From: Drouetiella hepatica Uher 2000/2452
GTDB taxonomy: Bacteria; Cyanobacteriota; Cyanobacteriia; Elainellales; Elainellaceae
Assembly (NCBI GenBank): GCA_019359505.1
Contig: JAHHHD010000050.1
Coordinates: forward strand, 1-34,243
Length of the DNA: 34,243 nucleotides
Reading direction: 5' to 3'
Both the position numbers and the translations under genes were made by a program. The notes under the pieces are model-generated. The model was given only the letters and a program-made list of their open reading frames with translations. It was not told where the DNA came from and ran no database searches. Positions 1 to 7,356 of this stretch are shown piece after piece (positions within the stretch are counted from its first letter, which is position 1; the number at the start of each line of letters is the position of its first letter).

Positions 1-1
1 G

Positions 2-208
2 CTATTTTTGGGGGAATTACTAACAGAATCTATCCCCAACCCGCATTCTGACGTTGAGCTTGGTGTGAGTGCAACCATCCTCAAAGCCAGACATAGTCTG
101 TTCTGCAAATTTTCGGACAAGTCTAATGAGAATGATTCAACTCAAACCCCAATTCATCTCGCTTCAAACAAAAACGTCTCCACTGACAATGAGAACGTTC
201 CGATCTGA
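2..208 (+). CDS. Possible 3' end of a gene cut by the window edge
   Basis: An open frame runs in from the left edge and stops with TGA at 206-208, giving about 68 residues. It contains no start codon that looks real (only a TTG at 8). The sequence is polar and matches no family I recognise. It could be the C-terminal tail of a protein whose body lies outside the window, or chance. It faces the next gene convergently, which fits a real gene end, but there is no motif support. Confidence 0.3.
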   Translation, partial: LFLGELLTESIPNPHSDVELGVSATILKARHSLFCKFSDKSNENDSTQTPIHLASNKNVSTDNENVPI

Positions 209-231
209 AACCAAAAGCCTGACGTAATTTC

Positions 232-705
232 CTACACCTGTGCCTCCTGCGGCTTCACCTTCCGAGACTTGCGGGCAAACCGTCGCCCCAACTCATCCAC
301 CACTGTCTCCAGCCCAGCCCCTTGTCCACTCGCCTTCGCGTAGCCATACACCTGCAACGCCGCCCCATACGCCTCGCTACCCACCATCACGTAGGTATCA
401 TCCATCAACTCCTGCAACTGCGTCAGCGCCATAATCATCGGATACATCGCTTCAAACAAATCCACATCCTTCCGCATCTCATCCAGATCAAACGACCTAG
501 GCAAAAAGTCTGGATTCTGCGTCGCCACCTCCAGCGCCTTGCTCACAAACGCCCGACTCTTATCTCCTAGCTTCGGCAGCGCCTTCCGCTCCTCTACACT
601 CAAATCAATCAAAAACGGCAGCTTGGTTTTAATCGTAGCGATCGCCGCCATCACCGCATCGCGATCGGTTTGAGTCAGCGTTGTGCTAATTGCATGGACA
701 GACAT
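232..705 (-). CDS. Conserved hypothetical protein, helical, 157 aa
   Basis: I do not recognise a named family. The protein is soluble, with no signal peptide or membrane segment. It looks mostly alpha-helical, with an acidic/hydrophobic middle (residues ~70-110) and a basic tail containing RRFARKSRKVK near residues 141-151. The ATG at 703-705 is well placed behind an AGGAG Shine-Dalgarno about 8 nt upstream, and codon use matches the neighbours, so the gene is very probably real. It is transcribed alone, divergently from the peroxidase gene. A DNA- or RNA-contacting role for the basic tail is only a guess. Confidence 0.8.
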   Translation of the reverse strand: MSVHAISTTLTQTDRDAVMAAIATIKTKLPFLIDLSVEERKALPKLGDKSRAFVSKALEVATQNPDFLPRSFDLDEMRKDVDLFEAMYPMIMALTQLQELMDDTYVMVGSEAYGAALQVYGYAKASGQGAGLETVVDELGRRFARKSRKVKPQEAQV

Positions 706-801
706 CGCTAAATTCTCCTGGGATTTCCAGGCTTAGAATACCCAAACGCAGATTCAAAGGAGATGAGACTTGTAAAAGATGAGCGATCGCGGCTCAGCCT
801 T

Positions 802-830
802 GGGTCGCGGGCAAGATGCCCGCACCACGA
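802..830. repeat. Small palindromic REP-like repeat
   Basis: GCGGGCA (807-813), AGA, then TGCCCGC (817-823) form a perfect 7-bp stem with a 3-nt loop, followed by ACCACGAG. The same GGGCA...TGCCC style recurs at 6859-6894 and, more degenerate, near 9910. This points to a dispersed short palindromic repeat in the genome. It lies in the intergenic space upstream of the peroxidase gene. Confidence 0.5.
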
Positions 831-927
831 GGAAATTTCACAGCTGATTTAGGATTGCCATAGTTCTGCTCTAGACCAGACAATCTAGCAGTACGATCGA
901 GCTATCCCCTTTGTTTCCTAAACCTGC

Positions 928-1407
928 ATGACTTCCATCTCTGACATCACCGTCAAGACAATTGACGGCAAAGACGCGCCCCTCAGCAGCTACGCCGGGA
1001 AGGTTTTGCTGATCGTCAACGTCGCTTCCTACTGTGGCTACACCTCACAATACAAAGGTCTGGAAAAACTTAACCAAAAATATCGCGATGCCGGACTGCG
1101 GATCTTGGCGTTTCCCTGCAACGACTTTGGGGCGCAAGAACCGGGCAGCAACCAGGAAATTGCCGAATTCTGCGATCGTAATTATGCGGTCAGCTTCGAG
1201 CTATTTGATAAAGTTCACGCTAAGGGCAGTCAGCAGCACCTGCTCTACGCAAGGCTGACGAGCGCCGTGCAGCCTGGTGACGTTGCTTGGAACTTCGAGA
1301 AATTCTTGATCGGCAAACAGGGCGAGGTCGTAGCCCGCTTCAAAAGCGCCGTGTCACCTGAGTCTCCAGAGCTAATTGGAGCGATCGAGCAGGAATTGGC
1401 TCAATAA
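928..1407 (+). CDS. Glutathione peroxidase family (Cys type, probably thioredoxin-dependent)
   Basis: A 159-residue thioredoxin-fold peroxidase that reduces hydroperoxides, including lipid peroxides, in the cytosol. The signature NVASYCGYTSQY places the peroxidatic cysteine at Cys36, so this is not a selenoprotein (TGT codon, not TGA). The second signature FPCNDFGAQEPGSN contains Gln70, and WNFEKFLI supplies Trp121 and Asn122, completing the usual Cys/Gln/Trp/Asn site. Cys82 in EFCDRNY is at the position of the resolving cysteine of plant and cyanobacterial 2-Cys GPx enzymes. These typically use thioredoxin or NADPH-linked reductants rather than glutathione. The length is normal, the ATG at 928 is the natural start, and the gene appears monocistronic. 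Confidence 0.93.
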   Translation: MTSISDITVKTIDGKDAPLSSYAGKVLLIVNVASYCGYTSQYKGLEKLNQKYRDAGLRILAFPCNDFGAQEPGSNQEIAEFCDRNYAVSFELFDKVHAKGSQQHLLYARLTSAVQPGDVAWNFEKFLIGKQGEVVARFKSAVSPESPELIGAIEQELAQ

Positions 1408-1492
1408 AACAGGGCTGTGAGGAAATATTTCCTTGTCGCCTCCTACTGAGCATCTCTAACAATTTTTGGGTAATCTACGTGTTATGTGGAAA

Positions 1493-1520
1493 TACTGGAT
1501 ATCATGTACTGGATATCATG
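1493..1520. repeat. Perfect 14-bp tandem duplication upstream of the response regulator
   Basis: TACTGGATATCATG occurs at 1493-1506 and again, identical and adjacent, at 1507-1520. Each copy contains the palindrome GATATC. It lies 47 bp upstream of the likely ATG of the response-regulator gene, so it could be a paired operator half-site or a replication-slippage scar. Confidence 0.75.
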
Positions 1521-1566
1521 ATTGGCAGATTTTGCGATCGGTTCTAAGCGTGGCGAGTTATCAAGC

Positions 1567-2220
1567 ATGAGCAAGGAAAACGGTACAGGCGAAAACAAGC
1601 GGCTACTGCTGATTGACGATGACCCAAACTTGATTTTGCTAGTCAAGGATTACCTGGAATTTCGAGGATACGAGGTAATCACCGCCGAGAATGGTCAAGA
1701 AGCCCTAGAAGTATTAGACAAAGATACACCAGACATGATCATTTGCGACGTGATGATGCCGCAAATGGATGGCTATTCGCTGGTCGAGCATGTCAGGAAA
1801 AATCCTCGCACAAACTGGATTCCGGTACTATTTCTCTCCGCAAAAGGGCAGAGCCAGGATCGGGTCAAGGGCTTGAACACGGGCGCAGACGTGTACATGG
1901 TGAAGCCATTTGAGCCAGAAGAGCTGGTGGCGCAGGTGGAATCTTCTCTGAAGCAAGCCTCTCGCCTAATTCAGCGTCAAGACAAGGGCAGCGAAAGCAG
2001 CTCACCCAAGATTCAGGTGCCGTTTGATGTCGAACTCACGCCGACCGAGCTACGGGTGGTGCAGTTTGTAGCGCGGGGCATGGCAAACCGCGAGATTGCG
2101 GACGAGCTAAACGTTAGCCAGCGGACAATCGAAAGCCATGTCAGCAATATGTTGGGCAAAACCGGGCTGCACAACCGCACAGAGCTAGCGCGCTGGGCGA
2201 TCGAAAACAGCATGGCGTAA
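1567..2220 (+). CDS. Two-component response regulator, NarL/LuxR type
   Basis: Receiver domain at residues ~11-130 and a LuxR-type helix-turn-helix at ~155-215. The receiver has the acidic pocket D17-D18-D19, the phospho-acceptor Asp61 in CDVMMPQMDG, Ser91 and Lys113 in the KPF motif, so it should be phosphorylatable. The C-terminal ELTPTELRVVQFVARGMANREIADELNVSQRTIESHVSNM region is a classic DNA-recognition unit (helices around NREIADELNV and RTIESHVSNM). I chose the ATG at 1567; an upstream TTG at 1522 would add 15 unlikely residues. No histidine kinase is adjacent, so the partner is elsewhere. The TAA stop overlaps the ATG of the DUF4129 gene (TAATG), suggesting translational coupling to the MoxR cluster. 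The family is clear; the regulon is not known from the sequence. Confidence 0.93.
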   Translation: MSKENGTGENKRLLLIDDDPNLILLVKDYLEFRGYEVITAENGQEALEVLDKDTPDMIICDVMMPQMDGYSLVEHVRKNPRTNWIPVLFLSAKGQSQDRVKGLNTGADVYMVKPFEPEELVAQVESSLKQASRLIQRQDKGSESSSPKIQVPFDVELTPTELRVVQFVARGMANREIADELNVSQRTIESHVSNMLGKTGLHNRTELARWAIENSMA

Positions 2221-2849
2221 TGGCGATCGCATCAGGAGTTCTAGCGGCAGCTGCGGGAACGTTCGAGAAGACCAGCTTTGACTGGCAGCTTCGTCAGCTC
2301 CATCAGCAGTTTGGTGAATGGGTGCAGCGGCTGCTATCCAACGATTCCAATGCGCCTGATGAAAATTGGCAACTTCCAGAATGGCTGCTCAGCAGCCTGT
2401 TTTGGCTGATTGTGATTGGGCTGGCGGGCTTTCTGGGGTGGCAGCTCTACCGATTGCTGAGTCCCTATCTGGCGGCATCCCGGCAATCGCGTCAAAATCT
2501 CCACTCTGTGGCTGCATCTCCGATCGAAACCCTGCCCGTTACCGAGTGGCTCCAGCGATCGCGTCAAGCCCGACAGCAGGGAAACTATCGTGAAGCCTGT
2601 CGGGCGCTCTACATGGCAATGCTGCAACGGCTAAACGACCAGAATTTGATTGCCCAACAGCCCAGCCTCACGGACGGCGAATATGCTGCATTGCTGCACA
2701 CCCTCAGCACGCTCGATCGCCCTCAGCCTTACCACCTGCTGCTGCGCACCCACGAAAGCCTTCACTTTAGCCAAGCTGCCATCTCTGCTGAAACTTGCGA
2801 TCGCTGCTGGCAAGCCTACCGTGAGATCGATCCGGCGGCGATCGTTTAA
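2220..2849 (+). CDS. DUF4129 domain membrane protein
   Basis: A 209-residue protein with one strong transmembrane segment at residues ~57-80 (LLSSLFWLIVIGLAGFLGWQ region) and a cytoplasmic C-terminal DUF4129 domain (~95-205). The recognisable part is ARQQGNYREACRALYMAMLQRL. The family is almost always found beside MoxR/DUF58 genes, as here. Its biochemical role is not established; envelope or protease-related assembly roles are proposed for such clusters. The start ATG at 2220 shares one base with the upstream stop codon, so no independent ribosome-binding site is needed. The next gene begins 17 bp downstream. Confidence 0.85.
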   Translation: MAIASGVLAAAAGTFEKTSFDWQLRQLHQQFGEWVQRLLSNDSNAPDENWQLPEWLLSSLFWLIVIGLAGFLGWQLYRLLSPYLAASRQSRQNLHSVAASPIETLPVTEWLQRSRQARQQGNYREACRALYMAMLQRLNDQNLIAQQPSLTDGEYAALLHTLSTLDRPQPYHLLLRTHESLHFSQAAISAETCDRCWQAYREIDPAAIV

Positions 2850-2866
2850 CTCCCTCAATCCCAGAC

Positions 2867-4048
2867 ATGAACTTCAAAAATCGTCGGTGGCTTGGTGCAA
2901 TCGCCCTATTGACCCTCATCTTGCTCAGCCTCTTTGCCGCACCCGCTACCGACCTGCGCCAAGGCTCCACCTACAGCCGATCGCCGGACGGCTACGGAGC
3001 CTGGTTTGCCTATATGCAGGCTCAGGGCAAGCCGATTCAGCGATGGCAAAAGTCAGTCGATCGCCTGTTTGAGGCTGATGAGCCGCCTGTGCCTTCTGCC
3101 ACTGAAGTGAGCACCAAGGCTTCTCTCTCCTCCGCGCCCCCATCTCCTATTACCCTGATTCAAATCGACAACGGCAACATCTGGTCAACAGCCGCAAATC
3201 CTGGATGGATTGAGCAAGGCAATGTGCTGGTGCTATTGGGAACTAAAGCACCCGTGAGCAAAGCGCCGTTTCGTTCTAGCTTGTCTAGCCCTTCCGGTAG
3301 CGTCAAGATCGAAACCAGCCAGCGGTATACGCCATCAGGACAGCGAGCCTCAGAGCCGCCAGGGCAAGATTCGAGCCAAATCCAGCCGATCCTGCGCGAT
3401 GACTACGGTGCGGTAGTTTGGGAAGAGGCGATCGGCAAAGGTCGCATCATTCATTCATCTACCCCTTTTTTGGCAGCCAACGCCTATCAGGATGAACCAG
3501 GAAATTTCAAATTTCTAGCGAAGCTCGTCATTGATTCCGGGCATCCTATTTGGGTGGATGAATACATCCACGGCTACAGAGACCCTGATCCGATCGCTCC
3601 AGGCAAATCTCCGAGCCTTCTGGGATACCTTGCCCAAACGCCGTTGCTGATTGTAGGCGTACAGGCCCTTGTCCTGTTGCTCACCCTAATCTGGGGACAG
3701 AACCGTCGCTTGGGCGCGCCCAAGAAGCTGGCTGAACCACCCGAAGACAACAGCACTGCCTACATTCAGGCTCTCGCAGGGGTATTGCAAAAGGCAAACA
3801 GCAGCGACTTTGTAGCGGGAACGATCGCCAAAGCTGAACAAATCCAGTTTCAGCGATCGCTCGGCTTAGGCACTGCCCTCCTCGACTCGCAAACCGTCAG
3901 CGCCGCATGGCATCAGCAAACGGGACAACCTGCCGCCCAGCTCCAGGAGATCCTGGATTTACCCCAGGGCGATCGCCGTTCAACAGACTCAGAGCTGCTA
4001 ACCTGGCTAAAAAACATCCAAACCGCCCACCAGCAGCTCGAAAGATAG
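2867..4048 (+). CDS. DUF4350 domain membrane protein
   Basis: 393 residues. The N-terminus has a signal-anchor (WLGAIALLTLILLSLFAAPA, residues ~8-27). It is followed by a DUF4350-type domain beginning with the YSRSPDGYGAWFAYMQAQGK motif (~35-55), where a GxGA-like element is typical. A second membrane helix lies around residues ~252-275 (LLGYLAQTPLLIVGVQALVLLLTLIWG), ahead of a ~110-residue C-terminal cytoplasmic part. A Ser/Pro-rich low-complexity stretch at ~75-110 and ~140-175 interrupts the extracytoplasmic region and looks like a disordered insertion. It belongs to the DUF4129-DUF4350-MoxR-DUF58 operon. It is probably the membrane partner of the ATPase, but its activity is unknown. Confidence 0.82.
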   Translation: MNFKNRRWLGAIALLTLILLSLFAAPATDLRQGSTYSRSPDGYGAWFAYMQAQGKPIQRWQKSVDRLFEADEPPVPSATEVSTKASLSSAPPSPITLIQIDNGNIWSTAANPGWIEQGNVLVLLGTKAPVSKAPFRSSLSSPSGSVKIETSQRYTPSGQRASEPPGQDSSQIQPILRDDYGAVVWEEAIGKGRIIHSSTPFLAANAYQDEPGNFKFLAKLVIDSGHPIWVDEYIHGYRDPDPIAPGKSPSLLGYLAQTPLLIVGVQALVLLLTLIWGQNRRLGAPKKLAEPPEDNSTAYIQALAGVLQKANSSDFVAGTIAKAEQIQFQRSLGLGTALLDSQTVSAAWHQQTGQPAAQLQEILDLPQGDRRSTDSELLTWLKNIQTAHQQLER

Positions 4049-4081
4049 CTCCCGACTCCTGACTCCCCATCCCCCCTTCCC

Positions 4082-5032
4082 GTGAACGACTCCTCCACCC
4101 TCTTTACCCAACTCTCAAAAACCCTCAGCCAGATCGTCGTTGGTCAGCCCAACCTCGTGCGAGATCTCATGGTGGCGCTGCTCTCCGGCGGTCATGTGAT
4201 TCTAGAAGGCGTACCGGGAACAGGGAAAACCCTCACCGTCAAAGCCTTAGCCCAGCTCCTGCAAGCCGATTTTCGGCGGATTCAGCTCACGCCCGACGTG
4301 TTGCCCTCCGACATTTTGGGCACCAACATTTTCGATTTCAATAGCCGCAACTTCACCCTGAAGCCAGGGCCAGTTTTCACGCAAATCTTGCTAGCCGACG
4401 AAATCAACCGCACGCCGCCCAAAACCCAGGCGGCATTGCTGGAGGCAATGGAAGAGCAGCAGGTGACATTAGACGGCGAAAGTATTCCGCTGCCTGACTT
4501 ATTTTGGGTCATCGCCACCCAAAACTCTCTGGAATTTGAAGGGACCTATCCGCTGCCCGAAGCCCAACTCGATCGCTTCCTGTTCAAGCTAATCGTAGAC
4601 TACCCCGATGTCAAAGCCGAGCGGCAAATGCTGCTCAACGCCCAAGCTGGACAGCAAACTAAACGGCTAGATCTGAAAAACTTGAAGCCGATCGCCACCG
4701 TTGAGCAAATCCTTGCCGCCCGTCAATCCATCCGATCGATTGAAATTTCGGAGCCGCTGCTAGACTACCTGCTAGCACTCGTACACCGAACCCGCCAACA
4801 CCCCGACCTGGCGCTGGGTGCCTCTCCCCGCTCGGCAGTAGCCTGGTTGCAGGCCAGCAAAGCCCACGCTTGGCTCAACGGCAGAAGTTTTGTCACCCCC
4901 GATGACGTGAAGGCGATCGCGCCACCCCTACTGCGCCACCGCCTGATCCTTCGCCCCGAAGCTCAGCTAGATGGGCTGAAGACAGACAGCGTTATTGCCT
5001 CACTGCTCAATCAAGTCCCCGTCCCGCGTTAG
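4082..5032 (+). CDS. MoxR-family AAA+ ATPase
   Basis: 316 residues, cytosolic chaperone-like ATPase. Walker A is GVPGTGKT (43-50) and Walker B is ILLADE (102-107), followed by INRTPPKTQAALLEAMEE, the MoxR helix. Sensor 1 is the IATQN around residue ~145. A PLPEAQLDRF arginine-finger region and a C-terminal lid with a GASPRS motif (sensor 2) follow. Start codon GTG at 4082; there is no better ATG. The 33-bp spacer before it is a pyrimidine-rich run. MoxR proteins act with DUF58/VWA proteins to remodel or mature envelope or enzyme complexes. The DUF58 gene follows 96 bp downstream. Confidence 0.95.
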   Translation: MNDSSTLFTQLSKTLSQIVVGQPNLVRDLMVALLSGGHVILEGVPGTGKTLTVKALAQLLQADFRRIQLTPDVLPSDILGTNIFDFNSRNFTLKPGPVFTQILLADEINRTPPKTQAALLEAMEEQQVTLDGESIPLPDLFWVIATQNSLEFEGTYPLPEAQLDRFLFKLIVDYPDVKAERQMLLNAQAGQQTKRLDLKNLKPIATVEQILAARQSIRSIEISEPLLDYLLALVHRTRQHPDLALGASPRSAVAWLQASKAHAWLNGRSFVTPDDVKAIAPPLLRHRLILRPEAQLDGLKTDSVIASLLNQVPVPR

Positions 5033-5040
5033 ATAAGTGG

Positions 5041-5128
5041 ATGAGTGCATGAGTGCATGAGTAAATATCAAATTTGATAAAATACCCCCCACCCCATCCA
5101 CCCATCCACCCCCTCACCCCTCCACCCC
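5041..5128. repeat. 8-bp tandem repeat and C-rich low-complexity spacer
   Basis: TGAGTGCATGAGTGCATGAG at ~5042-5063 is a tandem array of an 8-bp unit (GAGTGCAT). After a short AT-rich patch comes a CCACCC/CCATCC run up to the ATG at 5129. Such pyrimidine-rich tandem spacers are common between cyanobacterial genes and vary between strains. The run leaves no purine-rich Shine-Dalgarno in front of the DUF58 gene. Confidence 0.55.
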
Positions 5129-6463
5129 ATGATCCCCTCTCTCCGCCTTTACCAGCTCCTTCTGCTCGGCACAGTGATTGGAGTAGCGATCGCCCTAGTC
5201 CGCCCCTCCGCTCTGGGACTGGCACTTCTGATCACGCTGCTCTGGGATAGCGTGATCTTGAGCTTGGCGATCGCAGACAGTCTGCGGGTGAAGGGCGATC
5301 GTGTCTCAGTAGCGCGGCTGCCTCTACAACGACTGTCGATTGGGCGAGAAAATCTGGTGCATCTGACGGTGAAGACAGGCAGGCAACCCGCCATCCTGCA
5401 AATCCGAGATTATTTTCCTCAATCCATGACCGTCACGCCCGAAACCCTTCAGGTAAGACTGTCTGCAAAGGCTGAGGAGGAGCTGACCTACACCGTGCTT
5501 CCCGCCCAGCGTGGCGAGTTCAACTGGGGCAGTATTCAGGTGCGGCAGCTAGGAACCTGGGGTTTAGCCTGGAATGACTGGACAATTCCCCAAGCGCAAA
5601 CAGTAGAGGTTTATCCCGACTTAATGGGGCTGCGATCGCTCTCTCTGCGCCTCACCCTCCAAACCACAGGCAACCTGCGTAAAGCCAATCGCTTGGGCGT
5701 TGGCACAGAATTTGCCGAACTGCGGGAATACAGCATCGGCGACGATCCGCGCTTGATTGACTGGAAAGCATCGGCACGGCGCGTCAGCGAAGCCTTTCCG
5801 CGTAATCGTCCGCTGCTGCGCGTTTTGGAGCCTGAACAAGAGCAAACCCTGATTATTTTGCTTGACAGCGGTCGGCTGATGACAGCGCAGATCAACGGAC
5901 TTGCGCGATTTGACTGGGGACTAAACGCGGCGCTTTCCCTGGCGCTAGCAGGACTCAACCGAGGCGATCGCGTGGGTATCGGCGTATTCGATCGGGCATT
6001 GCATACCTGGATGCCCCCAGAACGCGGACAGGCACAGTTGGCAAAACTGATCGATCGCCTCACGCCACTGCAACCTACGCTCCAGGAACCAGACTATTTC
6101 AGTGCTGTCACGACGATCGCCCATCAGCAGACCCGCCGTGCCCTCGTGGTATTGATCACAGACCTAATTGACACCACAGCCTCCGCCGAGTTGCTGGCAG
6201 CAATGGCACGCCTCACGCCACGCTACTTGCCTTTCTGCGTCGCCCTGCGCGACCCGCAAATCGATGCGCGAGCCAACCAGCGAACCCAAGATATCGCCTC
6301 TAGCTATGAACGGGCGGTGGCGATCGATCTGCTCAATCAGCGGCAGCTGGCTCTGGCGACCCTGAAGCAGAAAGGTGTGCTCATCTTAGATGCACCCGCC
6401 AATCAAATTACCGAGGAATTGGTCGATCGCTACCTAAAGCTCAAAGTCCGAGGGCAGCTATAG
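5129..6463 (+). CDS. DUF58 domain protein (MoxR partner)
   Basis: 444 residues. Two N-terminal membrane helices (residues ~5-25 and ~27-48) precede a beta-rich extracytoplasmic-like part. A DUF58 core follows, with the hallmark GTEFAELREYSIGDDPRLID and WKASAR sequences at residues ~190-215. Downstream is a von Willebrand factor A-like region starting with TLIILLDSGRLM; its metal-site motif (D-S-G) is degenerate relative to DxSxS. The family always pairs with MoxR ATPases. The gene ends the plus-strand cluster; the tRNA gene starts 165 bp further on. The start ATG at 5129 is the first in frame. Confidence 0.9.
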   Translation: MIPSLRLYQLLLLGTVIGVAIALVRPSALGLALLITLLWDSVILSLAIADSLRVKGDRVSVARLPLQRLSIGRENLVHLTVKTGRQPAILQIRDYFPQSMTVTPETLQVRLSAKAEEELTYTVLPAQRGEFNWGSIQVRQLGTWGLAWNDWTIPQAQTVEVYPDLMGLRSLSLRLTLQTTGNLRKANRLGVGTEFAELREYSIGDDPRLIDWKASARRVSEAFPRNRPLLRVLEPEQEQTLIILLDSGRLMTAQINGLARFDWGLNAALSLALAGLNRGDRVGIGVFDRALHTWMPPERGQAQLAKLIDRLTPLQPTLQEPDYFSAVTTIAHQQTRRALVVLITDLIDTTASAELLAAMARLTPRYLPFCVALRDPQIDARANQRTQDIASSYERAVAIDLLNQRQLALATLKQKGVLILDAPANQITEELVDRYLKLKVRGQL

Positions 6464-6628
6464 CCGACGTTGATAACCTCATACCGCTCAAGGCATTTGC
6501 TGAAAATTAATTTGCGCCACAATTGCCATCTTGACCACTCCATTGCTAGTATTGTCACAGTCTATATAGCTATGCTCGCGTCTTCTGACCTACGTTAGAT
6601 ATGAAGTCGAGGCTAATGACAAATACAA

Positions 6629-6702
6629 GGCTCAATAGCTCAGTTGGTTAGAGCAGGGGACTCATAAGCCCAAGGTCGCAGGTTCAAATCCCGCTTGAGC
6701 CA
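6629..6702 (+). tRNA. tRNA with CAT anticodon (elongator Met, or Ile-2 if lysidine-modified)
   Basis: A 74-nt cloverleaf. Acceptor GGCTCAA (6629-6635) pairs with TTGAGCC (6695-6701), with discriminator A73. The D-arm is GCTC/GAGC. The anticodon loop CTCATAA at 6661-6667 carries CAT, and the T-arm is GCAGG-TTCAAAT-CCCGC. No CCA is encoded. It lacks initiator features: the first acceptor pair is an ordinary G-C and there is no GGG/CCC anticodon stem end. The T-stem has an A-C mismatch at 51-63, also known in E. coli elongator tRNA-Met. The anticodon stem GGGGA/GCCCA pairs only in its middle three positions, which is odd. Met versus Ile-2 cannot be decided from this alone. Confidence 0.9.
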
Positions 6703-6715
6703 TAAGGAAAAGAGC

Positions 6716-6753
6716 GTTTCGGGGAGGTCGTTATGACCTCCCCGAAACTTTTT
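6716..6753 (+). terminator. Strong intrinsic terminator after the tRNA
   Basis: A perfect 14-bp stem, GTTTCGGGGAGGTC (6716-6729) with GACCTCCCCGAAAC (6735-6748), a 5-nt loop and an immediate TTTTT. It begins 14 nt after the tRNA 3' end and should end the tRNA transcript. Confidence 0.9.
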
Positions 6754-7356
6754 GGGGTAAAAAGGGAGAGTTTGGGCGAAAAACTGGTGTAGAGCTGGTA
6801 TAAAAATTAGTACCTAACGCGATGTGCAACTTGGTCTGAAAGTCTTGTAGGATGGGCATTTTGCCCGTCCGAATCTGGGCAGGAAAGATGCCTGCCCTAC
6901 GTAGATCAAGACCTTTAGAAAAAGAGTCGCACATCGCGTTACTTATGAACTCAAAATGCACTAGGCTTGGTGCAGAAGTATCAAGAGAAAAGCTATGCAG
7001 GTAAGAGAACCTTGCTCTAACGACATAGCAGTTCTTAGATTAAAGAACTAATTTAAAGGAAGTCGATTTAGACTTAGATGAAAACAAAAATTTAACCATT
7101 TTTGAGTTTAAAAAAAATCTTGAAGTGCCTCGGCAGGATTTAACGTAGTTTAAAAAAGATTCACAACATAGTTCGCAACATAAACTGAGTGAATACCCGT
7201 CTTAGAGATAACTTCTGTGTCTAGAATTTTCATCTATGGAACCAAAAATTTCGACACATTAAGCACCTCTTTACTTCATCGCGAGAACGCCGTAGCATAA
7301 GACTCGACTCTGAAGTAAACCTTAAACTTTCTGCCTAGGCAGATGCGGAGTAGCAC
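6754..7356. other. 603-bp AT-rich non-coding region
   Basis: No convincing ORF on either strand. It contains the nested inverted repeat described separately (6816-6941). Then about 400 bp of AT-rich DNA with A/T runs near 7075-7150 lead to a perfect 12-bp palindrome CTGCCTAGGCAG at 7331-7342, just upstream of the NYN gene. It is most simply a long promoter/leader region. Confidence 0.5.
6816..6941. repeat. Nested inverted repeat, MITE-like (126 bp)
   Basis: Outer arms TAACGCGATGTGC (6816-6828) and its perfect complement (6929-6941). The similarity extends inward: GCGATGTGCAACT versus GCGATGTGCGACT. Inside are two smaller hairpins of the GGGCA...TGCCC type (around 6855-6872 and 6877-6895), themselves bracketed by GTAGGATGGGC / GCCCTACGTAG arms. 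There is no coding capacity. The architecture fits a miniature inverted-repeat element into which, or around which, a REP-like palindrome is nested. Confidence 0.6.

Noticed and set aside
6731-6961. 76-residue minus-strand ORF
   Set aside because: It consists largely of the tRNA terminator and the nested inverted repeat; no coding character.
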